Positions 33,197-45,700 are shown, counted from the stretch's first letter. The stretch: 64,000 nucleotides of DNA from Aotearoamyces nothofagi (GCA_015345905.1 JADDTR010000006.1:560513-624512), one strand, 5' to 3'. A program made the numbers and translations. Notes: generated from the letters alone by a model not told the origin.

Positions 33197-35230
33197 TCAA
33201 TCCTCCGCAACCTCTCCTTCTTCGATATCATCCATGGAAATTTCTGCCAAAGTTCTCTTCTTAGCCGGTATAGCTGCTAATTTCTCACCACCCAGTTTCT
33301 CTACAGTATCGTTATCCTTCTTCTCCAGGTATTCAACCGTAAGTCTCCCCTCTCCACCAGTCCCTCTAATAGGAGGCGGTGCAAATTTACTGTCCCGTAA
33401 GATCCACCCCTCTCTCTGCATCCGTTCCCACTCCTTCCCAATGGCCCATTTTACTAGATTTCCCGCCGCATTCGCATCTTCTTTGCTATCATGGCCATCC
33501 ATCTTACCATCAGCCCCAACTACCTGTGCCTGGATCTGCCGTCCAAGATGCATCGACACAAGCTGTTTGAGGGCATTACGGTATGGTAAGCCGGATTTAT
33601 GCGGGAAAAGAAGAGCAGTGTCAATGATTGTTGGGTGGATCATGCGGATGGCGTTGAGGTCATTTTCAAGGCCGTGGCCGATGAGTGGGGTAGCCGGACT
33701 CAGTAATCCGAAAAGAAGAGCGCGGGCCATAGAAGGTGAGGAGACAATTCGGAGATTTGAGGAGGCAATATCCGTATAGGACATGTTTGGAGACCATGGG
33801 CGAGCGTCAGTGAGGTGCTGAGGGTAGACACCTGACCACCTGGAGTTTAGATCAAGGACTTCCCCGATGGGTCGGACTAGCACGTCGAGGAGTTCTTTGC
33901 CGCTTGGCCAGGCGGTGGCGGTGAGGCGGATTAGCTCAAGCCCATGAACTGTATAGCCCATTTCACCATCGATACAGACAGGCTTTTCTGAAGCTGCTCC
34001 ATTCTCTGGAGTTTTCTCAAAGTTCAGAATAGCCGCTAGTCGCTTGACTTCTGTGACTTTAAAGACATGTGTTTCGCCCTGAATGCAGCCAGGCGAGTCA
34101 CCCATGGATTCTCCGCAGCACCTATATTTCTTCTCCCTCTTCGCTTTCGGGTCGTCCGCACGTTTGTCTTGCCAGAAAGGCTTCCCCCAGTGATATGTGC
34201 AAGTGCCACCGGATGTTAGGGCGCCGTCTTCTTCACGTCGACCAGGGAAAGCTTGAAAACGGGATTTGCAACGGTCGCAAACTTCCCAACCCTTAGCAGC
34301 TTCGATGCCTTCTTTTGCTTTGGCTATCTCTTCTTCAGATGGAATAATGGTGACGTAGCCATGCTTTGCCAGTCCCTCGATTGGTGTATAGAGCTTTGGA
34401 AGGAGAATATGCTCTTGTTCTTCATTCAGTCCAGTTTCTATAGGCTTTGGAGACTCTGGAGCTGCCGGCAACGTAGTAGCGTCTGTCGCGAGTGACTCCA
34501 GTGCTGCCTTGGCTTCAATCTCCTTTCGACGTACCACCTTCCAGTCCACGACTGTCATCCGCTTATAGGATAGGATATGGTTCTTAACTACATTTCCATA
34601 GATAGTAGGCTTTCCAATCGCCGCGTTTTCCTCTAAATCAAGAGCCATAACTATGAGCTGTTGATCAGACAAAACAAGGGCTTTCTCAGAAGCATCGGCA
34701 TCTTTCGCCAACTCGGAATTTAGGCGCACAAACTGATCATGTAAAGCTTTTACTAGCTTATACCGGATGTCGTGTGAAGCCGGAGATCGCTTTAGCATTC
34801 GCGGGTTCAGGGCCTCTTTCTTCGCGGGCTTAGAGGGCGTCTTGATAGGTGGGCTCACTTTTTGTTTCTCTGCAGGTGTAGGTCTAGCCAGAGTTTTCGA
34901 GGCGTGAATAATAGGACGATGTAGAGGGGGTGGCGAGATAGGACGCTTAGCTGATGAGATAGTCGCTGGAGATGTCACAACAGGTTTACTGTCTGACTCC
35001 TTCCCATTTGGTAAACTCTCTGCTGGTTCAACAACATCAAGTTTGCGTCGCTTGCGTTGCAAATCATCGTGGAGCTCGCGTTCATCCTTACAACTGGCTG
35101 AAGCTTCCGAAGTTGTAACTGATGAAGCGGTGGTAAGGCCCTTTGAGTGGGCAAAGAGGCACTTTGGGAGCCCACATTCGCCATTGTACGGGCATGTTAT
35201 CTCTGAGAAGAGGCCCTTGGAGGTAAACAT
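33197..35230 (-). CDS. REX3: RNA exonuclease 3 (DEDD family)
   Basis: Single exon, 677 aa. The N-terminus has a CCCH-like finger (CPYNGECGLPKCLFAHS, about residues 13-29), then a disordered basic region with a KRRKLD signal (about 60-65). A Cys/His cluster (CDRCKSRF ... CTYHWGKPFW ... YRCCGESMGDSPGC, about 315-385) precedes the exonuclease fold at about 419-600: Exo I IDGEMGYT, Exo II HGLENDLNA and Exo III HDSKEDANA, preserving the DEDDh acidic residues and the active-site His. Yeast Rex3 trims the 3' end of RNase MRP RNA and helps mature U5 snRNA and RNase P RNA. The fungal protein is longer than the 404-aa yeast form, as usual for filamentous species. Confidence 0.88.
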   Translation of the reverse strand: MFTSKGLFSEITCPYNGECGLPKCLFAHSKGLTTASSVTTSEASASCKDERELHDDLQRKRRKLDVVEPAESLPNGKESDSKPVVTSPATISSAKRPISPPPLHRPIIHASKTLARPTPAEKQKVSPPIKTPSKPAKKEALNPRMLKRSPASHDIRYKLVKALHDQFVRLNSELAKDADASEKALVLSDQQLIVMALDLEENAAIGKPTIYGNVVKNHILSYKRMTVVDWKVVRRKEIEAKAALESLATDATTLPAAPESPKPIETGLNEEQEHILLPKLYTPIEGLAKHGYVTIIPSEEEIAKAKEGIEAAKGWEVCDRCKSRFQAFPGRREEDGALTSGGTCTYHWGKPFWQDKRADDPKAKREKKYRCCGESMGDSPGCIQGETHVFKVTEVKRLAAILNFEKTPENGAASEKPVCIDGEMGYTVHGLELIRLTATAWPSGKELLDVLVRPIGEVLDLNSRWSGVYPQHLTDARPWSPNMSYTDIASSNLRIVSSPSMARALLFGLLSPATPLIGHGLENDLNAIRMIHPTIIDTALLFPHKSGLPYRNALKQLVSMHLGRQIQAQVVGADGKMDGHDSKEDANAAGNLVKWAIGKEWERMQREGWILRDSKFAPPPIRGTGGEGRLTVEYLEKKDNDTVEKLGGEKLAAIPAKKRTLAEISMDDIEEGEVAED

Positions 35231-36531
35231 GGCTATAGCTGTAGGTGGATCTTCGCTCAGGATTAAATGACAAGTTCATGAGATCTGATGTTGATTTGAA
35301 CTGTATCGAAAGCAATGCGCTGTAGTTGTTGTTGGCTGGGACTCCCACGTGACCAGAGACACATAGAATCGAAGGATGAGAGGGGAGAGGAGTTGAAGCG
35401 AGGGGTCATATAACTCGGAATAGAGGCCGAGTGAATGTAATAGCAACCGCCAGGGCAGTCCTTGGCTGTCTGATCTGACTTACCCGATGTATCATGCAGT
35501 GGAACTACAGAGCCTGCTCTCAGTTGCCTGTAACTGCATGGCGTTATGCGACTGGTGCTTTCCAGCATACAACAGTGGTGCAGTAAGAGCCGAGCAGGTC
35601 ATATATCAACGCAGGGTAGACTCTGAGCACGACTGGCACCACAGAGGATAACCGGTTGATGGCTATGATGGACTTGTGTTCTTCCAGGTGTGCTGTATCA
35701 AAAGCTGGACGGATGTACTTGCACACATGCCTGAGTTTTGCGGCAGCCAGCATTTGGCGGCCTGCAAGCCTGATCAGTGAGCTCTGCAGCACGTATGGAG
35801 TATAATGCTGCAGGTGTCTTATCAGCAGCACTATCAGCAGCACTGTCGGCAGCACTACAGAGAGCTTAACGGTCCGTACCGATACGGCTGGCAGTAAATA
35901 ATCCGGCGGCTCGGGGATTCACCCCAGGTGATGTGGCGCTGGTGCCTTACTCGTAGAGTATGTACATGCCTCATTGCGATTCACCATTCACTCCATCCTA
36001 CTCTGTATTTAGTACGTGTGCACATTCTATAGATTCGATGACATTCCAGAGCCAGGTTGCAGAAACACCAGTCAAGGTCGATACCCGCCGGGCCACGCCA
36101 GAATCTCACTCAGAATCCCGCTCAGTACGCCGTGATTGACAAAGAGAGAGCCGTAAAATGTTTCAGCAGCACCCACAGCGCCCACATGAGCTCTTCTATA
36201 CTCCTCTCGGGGGGGTTCTAGGTAGTGCACAGCTAATCTCAGCGGATTCTCAGGGCGTTGATACCACTGAGCGCCACTATCTCTCTTTCAACATCGCCGA
36301 AGCTAATCTCTTGGTCGTCGGTCCGTGCTCATCAATACAAATCGCAGGCACCGCAATCGCCCGAGGGGTCGCTGCTGTTGTCTCGTCGCCGGCACACGCA
36401 CACACACACGCCCTTCCTTCATCTCTCTTATATCTCCCTACACCGTCTTTCATTTTATAGCACTGACATTGCATCTTGCCATCCTTTTTGAACGAGGGTT
36501 CTATATATCTTCCCCACACTCGCGTCCTGTA
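35231..36531. promoter_or_regulatory. Divergent spacer, REX3 / lipid esterase
   Basis: About 1.3 kb with both promoters. It contains three 12-bp tandem units (35821-35856) and a short (CA)n run (36393-36410). No gene seen. Confidence 0.4.
35821..35856 (+). repeat. Three 12-bp units (ATCAGCAGCACT type)
   Basis: Two exact copies of ATCAGCAGCACT and one GTCGGCAGCACT. Confidence 0.75.
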
Positions 36532-38075
36532 ATGGCAGAAGCGAGCAGCAACCAAGTTAACCAAGTTAACAGAAAAGCGGATCATTTGTGTGTTCTTGTT
36601 CATGGGTAAGAGCACGCGACTACAACCTGGCATCGTTTCAGACAAGCTGATAGGATCAACCAGACTTTGGGGAACTCCCGTGCATCTTGCGAACGTAGCG
36701 AAAGCACTCCGAGAGAAACACGCTGAAGACAGCCTTATCATTCTTGTCGCAAAACGGAATGCGGGGAGCTTCACTTATGATGGCATCGAATTGGGCGGTG
36801 AGCGTGTGTGCCAGGAGATCGAGGAGGAGATAGAGAAACTGGCCAAAAAAGGGCAAGTAATTAAGAAACTGAGTATTGTTGGTTATTCTCTTGGTGGCCT
36901 TGTAGCTCGATATGCTATTGGGTTACTAGATTCCAAAGGAGCTTTTGAGAGCGTGGAGCCTGTGGTATGCTAATGCGTCGCCATTCGGCATCATTGTCAT
37001 AATTGCTGATGATTCTTAGAACTTTACAACCTTTGCGAGCCCTCATCTCGGAGTGAGGACCCCGTTGCGCTCATGGCATAACCATTTATGGAACGTCCTT
37101 GGTGCGCGCACACTTTCTATGTCAGGAAGACAGCTCTTTACCATTGACAACTTCCGGCAGACTGGCAGACCTCTCCTTGCTGTCCTGGCTGATCCGAACT
37201 CGATCTTTATAAAGGGATTGGCAAAGTTTAAGCGTCGAACGTTGTATACCAACGTCGTGAACGATCGCAGTGCCGTCTATTACACCACTGGTATTTCCAA
37301 GATTGATCCATTCACAGATCTGAACAAAGTGAAGGTCAACTATCTGGAAGGTTACGCTGATGTTATAATTGATCCCGCAAATCCAGTCGAACCGAAAGAC
37401 CGCGAGTCTACTGAGTTGACTGGGTTCTCACGCTTTGCGAGAGATGCGCGGACACTAATCAATGGTCTTCCTCTCATGTTGGCAATGATGGTCTTTATTC
37501 CAATCGGGGCCATCGCCTTCTTGATCAATGCAGCCATTCAGACAGTCACGAGCAGTCGAAGAATCAGGCTACACGAATCTGGCCGGGCAGGAATTGAGAT
37601 TAGCAGCTATCGAAGGATTCCTTTTCTGACAGATATGCGTGGGGCCGTTGAAGATGTCTATGAGAATCTCAACAGTGCTCAAAGCAACGAGTATCTGTCC
37701 TCTGGTGCTGAGGAAGAGGCCTTGATACCAGACATACCAAACTCTTCACGTGGTGAATCTTTGGGATCTCCCCTTATTACCCATTCTGTAGCTGAGGATG
37801 CATTCTCTGAGAAGTCATCCTCTGTGTCAAAGACGCGCGAGGATGCCGCCAACGATGGAATAGCTCATGCCGAGTTTCCTACCCTGGCTTTGTCACAAGA
37901 TCAGTTTGCAATGATTCGAGCTCTCGACGATGTTGGCTGGAGAAGGTATCCGGTCTACATTCATAAATCAAGCCATTCTCATGCCGCTATGATCGTTCGC
38001 AAAAACAAGGCAAGCATGGCTGAAGGCTACATTGTCTTCCGCCACTGGCTGGACGAAGAGTTCCTCATGGAATAG
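36532..38075 (+). CDS. LPL1: DUF676-type lipid esterase (LPL1-like)
   Basis: Exons 36532-36605, 36664-36964 and 37020-38075 (introns of 58 and 55 bp), 476 aa. The first junction rebuilds the oxyanion motif CVLVHGLWGTP (about residues 20-30). The nucleophile elbow is GYSLGG (Ser about 100), followed by FTTFASPHLGV after intron 2. The catalytic His is probably in the C-terminal SSHSHAAMI. A hydrophobic stretch (LMLAMMVFIPIGAIAFLINA) may anchor it. DUF676 enzymes include yeast Lpl1, a lipid-droplet phospholipase, and related ROG1-type lipases; the exact orthologue among them is uncertain. The residues 380-430 region is Ser/Glu-rich. Confidence 0.8.
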
Positions 38076-38793
38076 GTGATTCCAGTGGTAGACTTAAAGT
38101 ATGATTCTTACGAGTCTCCTACTTCTAGCGTTTCCAATTTTATAAAGTGGCTGTAGGGATTACTGCGCTCAGTGTTTGCAGTGAAGTATTCCATTCTCAT
38201 CATATATCCTATCGAGTTTTGCCGAACTTTGTCATACAGCGTCCTCACTTAGATAGATCGTATAGAATGTAAAATTCAAGTCGTTCTAATGTCTTCTTTC
38301 TGATACGTCGTCTTGACTCGGAGGGTATATGCTAGAAACTTAACACTTGCTATACATCGTGTTCAAGTGGCATCATGTCTTGTTATTAAGTCAACTGTAG
38401 AATTTGCAGATTACATTTCATTAATAGGGTTGTGAGCCCATGATGCATGATGGGTTATTATTGAATCGGCCGTGCGTGCATCATGAGTCCTGATAGGGTT
38501 CAGATCTTGGAATTTCTATAGGTTGCTGTCAACCAATCTTTAAAATATGGCTAATGATCAAATATACTCGCGCTGCTCCGCTATAATTGGGACGATAATT
38601 AGTTCAGCCTCGTTGCGGAGACAGCCTGATTCGGATTAACTCACCGTGATTCCGCGCAAGATGGGAAGGTGTACATATTCCGAATAGCGACGTCTACTAC
38701 TGCGGATTAAAGACTTATGCCTCTTAAGACGACCAGTTGAGCTCGCTGCAGCATTTTCATTATTCTTATTATCATTATTACTATACCCTCGCC
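38076..38793. other. Spacer, lipid esterase / methyltransferase
   Basis: About 720 bp with the esterase 3' end and the methyltransferase promoter. AT-rich just before the start (38755-38785). Nothing else seen. Confidence 0.4.
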
Positions 38794-40074
38794 ATGGATC
38801 GTTCTTCAACCACCGCGTCAGAAGCAGAACAGGAGTCTCGAAGGAGTCCGCAAAGCGATTCGACGAGGGTGCGCGGGAACAACAGCCAATCACCAAAGGC
38901 GGCACTTGGAGCGAATGCTGTACCTGCAACAGAACTACAGGACGAGATGGTGAGTTAGGCTTCAAGTTACTTATATGCCAGAGTTTGCTGATTGACCACA
39001 TAGATGACCGAGTTGGATGATTTTTCAGACAATGATTCTGCGCTCGGCCCATCCATACGAGAGTAAGTACCATAGCTTTCTTTCAAGATTGCAACACTAA
39101 TCTGTTATAACCAACAGTTCAACGACGAGCATTACTGACAGTATCCTCAGTGTTATTGAAGAAAATGGGCGCTCCTACCACAGTTTCAAAGACGGGAAAT
39201 ACGTCCTGCCAAATGACGTGCGCGAGCAAGAACGGCTAGATTTACAGAACCATCTGTTCGTGTTAACTCTTGAAGGGAAGCTACACCTCGCGCCCCTTGA
39301 TCCGAGCAAGCTACACAATGTCCTCGATGTCGGCACTGGCACAGGAATCTGGGCGATAGATTTCGCAAACCAATATCCATCAGCCAGCGTTACTGGGACC
39401 GACCTGAGCGCCGTGCAGCCGAAATATGTTCCCCCGAATCTACGATTCGAGATCTGTGATGCGGAGGAGGCCTGGGATTTTACTACCCAGTTCGACTACA
39501 TCCACAGCCGCATGATGACTGTCTGTTTCCGCGACGTGTGCGATGTCTTCCGGAACGCCTTCAGCGCTCTGAAACCGGGCGGCTGGATTGAGATGCAAGA
39601 TGCACAATTTCCTGTTACGTCTGATGATGGATCCACGAATGGGACGGCTATGCAGGCCTGGTTTGATCATCTTGTTGAAGCAGGTCCGAAGCTTGGACGG
39701 CCGTTCGGCACCGAACCTCCGAATTATAAGCGGTATCTGGAGGAGATAGGCTTTGTCGATGTCCACCATGAGGTTCGGATGTGGCCATTTGGCACATGGC
39801 CGCAAGAGAAGAAGATGAAAGAGATCGGGCTGTGGAGTAGAGCAAATGCGCTGGATGGCTTGCAGGCCGTTAGTATGGCGGTGCTGACTAGGGGCTTGGG
39901 CTATACCGCGCAGGATGTAGAGATGGAGCTTATGGCTGTGCGGAAAGACTTTCTGAACCCGAAAATCCATGGATATTTAAGAGTGTATGTCTCCTATGGT
40001 TTGCATTCTGTTTCTTGAGGATGTGATGCTAACGTCAGTGCAGACACTTTGTATGGGGACGGAAGCCAGAGTAA
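38794..40074 (+). CDS. LaeA-like SAM-dependent methyltransferase
   Basis: Exons 38794-38949, 39004-39062, 39118-39984 and 40044-40074 (introns of 54, 55 and 59 bp), 370 aa. The SAM-binding motif I is NVLDVGTGTGIWAIDFA (about residues 139-155), with FDYIHSRMM and the ALKPGGWIEMQD post-motif (motifs II-III). The last exon supplies only HFVWGRKPE, the usual end of this family. The first 70 residues are disordered and Ser/Glu-rich. LaeA-type proteins regulate secondary metabolism and development, and the UMTA-like relatives are numerous, so this is more safely called LaeA-like than LaeA itself. No biosynthetic cluster lies beside it. Confidence 0.82.
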
Positions 40075-40438
40075 ATCTTGTTCTTTTGAGATACCATGAG
40101 CATAAACGCTTCATCAAAGACAAGAAATATTCCCTTGGATGACGAAAGATTCCGAGTCATTTGTGGCGTAGACCGTACATGATGCAAACGGGAGTAGGAG
40201 CGTGTTCGACATTTCGATAGATAGTTTTGGCTATGCACTGTATGTATCATAGATTTATGACTATTACATGATAGACGAATTATATAAGTGGTTGGATGAA
40301 CCCATCTACAGAATCAACGACTTCTTCACTGTGTAAATTTCTCTATACGGTATTTGTTCAAGGGCCCATGGGGAGAGATGCTTTTACATTTTTGCTACAG
40401 GTGTACTAAACTCCATTCAGGATTTCCTCATTACAACC
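40075..40438. other. Convergent spacer, methyltransferase / PHB1
   Basis: About 360 bp between facing 3' ends. I see nothing in it. Confidence 0.45.
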
Positions 40439-41325
40439 TTATCTGAGGCCCAAAAGATACTTTCCACCACCATCCTTGCCCTCGCCACCACCAGGTAGAT
40501 AGGTAACATTAGGGTTACCCGCCAGTGTCTGTGCAATCTCTCTGCTAGCCTCAATCCTTCTAATCATGATCAATCCATCACCCGCCTTCGCTACAGCTTT
40601 TGAAATAGTATCTGCAGACTCTGCCTCACCCTCTGCTCGGATGACGTTCGCCTGTCTCTCCTGCTCTGCCTTCTCGACAATGAATCTGGCCCTCTCGGCA
40701 TCTTGCTGCGCGATTTGCTTCTGCTCGACAGCACGGGTGAATTCCTTGCCGAAGGTCATATGTGTAATTGAGACGTCCTCGAGAGCTATGTTGAACTCCT
40801 GAGCACGCTTAAGAAGATCACTGCGGATACGGTTGCTGACTGCCTCACGCTGAGTGATTAGCTCGGCTGCATCGAACTGGGCAACGATGGCCTTGAGGAC
40901 TTCGTTGCCAATGGATGGCAGGACACGCTCATCGTAGTCTAATCCGAGATTCTGGTCACAGGGTAAGCTACAGGTTGTCAGGGTCTACAGAAGAAGTTGC
41001 ATACTTGGTAAATCTTTGGTAGTTGCTTGACCTCTGGTCTGTGCAATACTCTCAAGGTCAAGCTGACCATCTGCATATCCTTACTTCCAGTCGTAGTTGA
41101 GATGTTTCTTGGCTTCGTCCGGACATCGTAAATAATGCTCTTTTGTAACCATGGAATTAGGAAATGTGTGCCTTCGTTCACGACCTGGTCCTTCACTCCG
41201 GAAAGTCTGTCAAAGATGACAGCTCTAGTGCCGCCTTTGACATCATAAATCGAAGCCTGCGCGAGCGAGAACGCAATTGCTGTGGGAATTGCAAGCTTGT
41301 AGATGGTACCCAGTGCTTGTGCCAT
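40439..41325 (-). CDS. PHB1: Prohibitin 1
   Basis: Exons 41325-41005 and 40951-40439 (53-bp intron, GTATGC...CCAG), 277 aa. The N-terminal hydrophobic anchor ([20 protein letters not shown]) is followed by the SPFH domain ([20 protein letters not shown] ... [18 protein letters not shown]) and the C-terminal coiled coil ([20 protein letters not shown]) ending [20 protein letters not shown]. With PHB2 it forms ring assemblies in the inner mitochondrial membrane that guard membrane proteins from the m-AAA protease. Head to head with QCR8 across 201 bp, which suggests shared control of two inner-membrane components. Confidence 0.95.
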
Positions 41326-41526
41326 CTTGATGGGTTTCTTGAGACGAAGCTGTCTGAGGTGTAGTAGAGCTGTATATGGCTCTTAATATGATGCTCGTTA
41401 CATTTTCGGAATAACACGCGCTAAGACATCCTGGGGTCGGGGCTTGGCGCTCGGAAGCGACCTTCAAGGCCTCTCAACGACATCGAATATTGATCACTTC
41501 AATTGACAATCTACACATCGACCAAT
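41326..41526. promoter_or_regulatory. Divergent promoter PHB1 / QCR8
   Basis: Only 201 bp separates the two start codons, so both mitochondrial genes share one promoter interval. Confidence 0.6.
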
Positions 41527-42211
41527 ATGAGACCATCACCATTTCTGCAATCCGGTGGCGGTGGAGAAGTTGGAAAGCACGGAAAGTGAGTATTACCCAG
41601 GATTATTCGGGCGGTGATTCAATTGCCCGGATGAACTCATTCTTACGCCGGCTTTGAACTGGCAGCAACAACATTGAGGAGACACAATTGCTGACTCTAA
41701 TTCTTAAGGTACTTGGGCGACTGGGGAAACTTCGGTTAGTAACTATTTCTGGACAACGATGCGGCTGGTAGCATATCTAGCTGTTCTTGCTTTCGATCGT
41801 CTACGATGGGGATCTCGGGATCTCGGGATCACACTGCACTCGAATACAGAAGGGATAGGAGACATAATGAAGATTGCTTTGTGACCTGGTGTGGGGTATG
41901 GTGTGCTAATATTGTCATTCTACAGGCTCGCAACCCCAGAAGGGAATTACATCATACGCCCTGAGCGCCAATGCTCAAAGACCGCTTGCCGGAGCCGCTC
42001 GCAATGCTATCTTCAACACATGGAGACGATTCAGCGCTCAAGTTCTCTATGTTGCTCCGCCGTTTGTTGTTGCCTATCTTGTCATGAACTGGGCAATTGA
42101 GAAGTGAGCTTTTGTCTATCTCTAATGATGTAGAATATACTGACGCCAAATCGCAGAAACGAGTACCTGAATTCGAAGCCAGGCCGCTTAGAATTTGGTG
42201 AGCAGGAATAA
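41527..42211 (+). CDS. QCR8: Ubiquinol-cytochrome c reductase subunit 8
   Basis: Exons 41527-41585, 41709-41734, 41926-42103 and 42157-42211 (introns of 123, 191 and 53 bp), 105 aa. Exon 2 is only 26 nt and encodes most of KYLGDWGNFG, a conserved Qcr8 block. Exon 3 gives GITSYALSANAQRPLAGAAR and the single membrane helix (VLYVAPPFVVAYLVMNWAIE); exon 4 gives NEYLNSKPGRLEFGEQE. Qcr8 is a small inner-membrane subunit of complex III. The first two introns are unusually long for this window. No defect seen. Confidence 0.93.
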
Positions 42212-42795
42212 GAGAGAAGGAGAGCGTAAGACAAATGCTAAAAGGTCCTGTGTTGCGTTTTAGCCGAATCCGAGGATTGACGAATTATACTGGTTGGCAA
42301 GAAGCGGAGGAAGGGAAGGATGAGAAGTGTATAAATGTACTAGATCGCTCAATCAATCAAAATTCTTTCACATTATCCTTAAGAGCCTATAGTATCTTGC
42401 TTTCTATGATAGATATAAATTTTAGCTCGTTGATACCTCTCCAATGTAACTTGTAAAGACAAATTGATGCAGAAAGAGATGACAATAAACGGCTCGTGCG
42501 ACGCATCTATTCGTTTGCAATTCAACTTGGAGCCAGACTAATTAAATTTTTGTGCTATTGTGTTCTATTCAGCGATTTCATATTGTCCCATTTAGCAGCC
42601 TATGCTAGTCGCGTATTTCGCAACTTTAGGCGCGTTTGACCTCGACAGAGCTCCAAGATAAATATTTCAAATGCCTTTTTACTAACAACTACTTTGCAAA
42701 GGTCACATTACAGATGCGTATTGGACATAGGAACCCTCTTCTTTTTCTGAAGCAACCTTTTTTTGCATTGCAAAGGAATCCCTTTGTGCCTAACG
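42212..42795. other. Spacer, QCR8 / NUP85
   Basis: About 580 bp with the QCR8 3' end and NUP85 promoter. In-frame ATG codons upstream of the chosen NUP85 start (42763) exist but are out of keeping with the family start. Confidence 0.4.
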
Positions 42796-45700
42796 ATGTC
42801 GGGCTTTCAGGTTCCGCTCTCTTCAAGCCCTCCGTCTACACCAGATAGAAGGTCACAAAATGGCTCGAAGCCATTCTCCTTTGGAGCTTCGAATCCCTCT
42901 ACTACACCAGCCGGGCCTCCTCCTTCTTCAGCTGGCTCATTCACTCCTGCTGGACCGCCACCATCATCTGTTTTGGGGAGCTCGATGCTAGATTCTCAAT
43001 TTGGTAGCCAACCTTTCGGATCATTGAAGTTTTCTAAACAACCCATTTTCAACCCCTCAAAGCAACATAGCTCGAAATCTTCTCCACTTGCCCCATTTGA
43101 ACGGCTTGGAGCGGGAACGCAACGGTCAGGGCTTAGCAACGAATACAAAGCTCAATCGGCGGCCAACCCGCAAGAACTGTACGAAGATGATCAAGATGAT
43201 GATGTGGACGATGGCCTGGGCGCATATCGAAATCACAAAGTTGTCGAGCTGTACGCTGATAGCCAGTTCGGTGGTGACCAGTTGGGACTGGATGATATCG
43301 ATAGGATGGTGGATGACATGGCAGACGGCAACTATGACGAAGACAGTGATGAGGACATGCTGCAGTTAAATAACACAATACCAGTTCCTGAAAGTCGTAG
43401 GGAAGATTTTGATGTATCCCTGGAATCAGAACTCAGCCCCGATCATCTAAGACGAAGCCGGGAGGAGGACGTGATGGACTTTCGAAGGTCATTTGAAAAC
43501 CGAGGTTCTGCGCTGCCGAGAGACTCGATGTTTGGTAGAATCGCGAAGGATATGTACACACAAATGGGAATACCTAAGACTAATGAGGCTGATGACCTTA
43601 TACTTGGGACAGAGGAACTCGTAGCTCGACTCTACGAGGAGGGAATCACGGCAACCCAAGACGAGGATGACCTCCATCGGGCTCTCACCATCATCCCAGG
43701 CGAACTCTTAAACCTCTGGGCAGACTACAATAATCGTACTTTGGCACACATATCAGAGGAATATGCGACAGCGATTGGCCCAGGCCCCAGAGCTTCGAAA
43801 TTCGCCCATGCCAACTTCTTGGCTAGTCTCCTATTACGCCTTCGCCATCCCCCACCACTGCAATCGGTGCCGATCCCTCCACAGTCATTACGTGGAAGTT
43901 TAATGCGTGGTTTTGTTGCTCCAGCGCTTGATGGTAAAGTCAAGCCAATCCCACTTGTACTACTGGAGTGGATGGACGATTACCATGACCCATATCCGTC
44001 GCAACTAGATGATATTCAGGCACATCGGCCAAGTCCCGCCAACCATCGTCTATTTTGGGACACGATACTGAATAGTCTTCTTCGCGGTAGAGTTGTGGCT
44101 GTTGTAAATGCCCTTAAAACTGCAGGTTGGAGATATGCGAGGACCTCCATGGAGGGCATCAGTGACAATTCTGAACAATCCGGCTACACTGGAATAGCGT
44201 TGACCAATGTGGAGAAGGTCATAAGTGATGCTATACAAGTCCTTCAACAGTGCCCTGCCATGCGAGGTAATTGGGATATCAGAGACAGTGACTGGACCTT
44301 GTTTCGTCTACGCATTTCACAGGCCCTAGAAAATCTAAGGAAGTTTGCTGAGGGCAGAGATCACGACCGTGAGCCCTCTGCTTCTCTCGAAGCGCCGAAC
44401 TTCGGCATGTCTTCTATCACTACTGGCTCTCAGTCATACAGGGAGACTGCCAAAAAGGCAGAGAGCCGAGTGCCATGGAACATCTACCAGAATCTCCTTA
44501 CTATGTACAATCTTATCCTCGGAGATGCAGATGCGATTATTGAGAATTCACAGGACTGGTGTGAGGCTACTATTGGATTAGTAGTATGGTGGAACCAGAG
44601 GAAGGAAGACCACCACCTTACTCATGGTCGCTCACACATATCAATTGAAGGCGCTGGTTTGGACGCGTACTTTGAAAAACTTACTGAATCTTTTTACCTT
44701 GCAATTGCAGAGTCAACCGATTTCCAAGTTAACACCATGGACCCGATAGAAATTGGCTTAGCATCAGTCTTCGAGTCAGATATTGAATCTGTCGTGGGCT
44801 TCCTGCGCTCATGGTCTGGACCTGTGTCTTCTGCTGTTGCGGAAGTAGCATCACTTGGCGGATGGCTTCCACGCTCGGAGTCACAAAATCTTATCGCCAT
44901 GGACAGTCTTGATCAAGAGGACATGGATGTGCTTGGCATCAGTGCATCGTCAGAGAAAATTGGTATCGGAAAAGATTATACGCTCATGGTATATGCTGAG
45001 GCGCTGGCGCAACGTGGGCAAATGGAATCCACTGTCAGCTTTGGCCGTCCTAAGACTGTTCGGGAAGGGTGGGAGATAGCTATCGAAGTACTTGGGAGGC
45101 TTGACTCTGCAGAACGTTCAGAGGAGGAGGTCGGACGCCTGCTTGCAGGGTTCTCCTTGGAATCCAGTGCTACTGTTGACAAACTTTGGAGACTATTGAA
45201 TGATCTTAGCATGGCTAGCCATGCCGAGAACATTGCAGAGGTATGTTAACGATCTCAAATTCTTGCGTGTGACTCTAACGACAATCAGGAGTATGCCAAT
45301 TCACTGGCAGAAAATACTTATAAGTACGGCGAGGCTCTATGGTACTATGCTCTCGCCCACAAGTCGAACAAAGTCAAGGATGTTCTTGATCTTCTCATAT
45401 CATTCTCCTTGATTCATTCCGTTGCTTATCCACCCGAAGGCGAATTAGATGCTCATCTGCAGCGTCTTATTTCTTCTCCAACAGGTGCTTTAACTGAGAT
45501 GTCCAAGTTGGACTTTGATGCTGCACAGTTACTTCACAAAATGCTCAGCGGCTACGCTACACTACGTAGGTTCTATAACCTGCGAGATGAAGATATTACA
45601 TTTTTGCCAAGCGGAAATCCTAGGGCGGTGTCGGCTGCTCGGAAAGCAGAGGCCGCATCGGCATTGATTGCTGTTATTACGAGTTCAGACGATAATATTC

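Noticed and set aside
39440-39970. Antisense open frame (176 codons) opposite the methyltransferase
   Set aside because: Shadow of the coding frame on the other strand.
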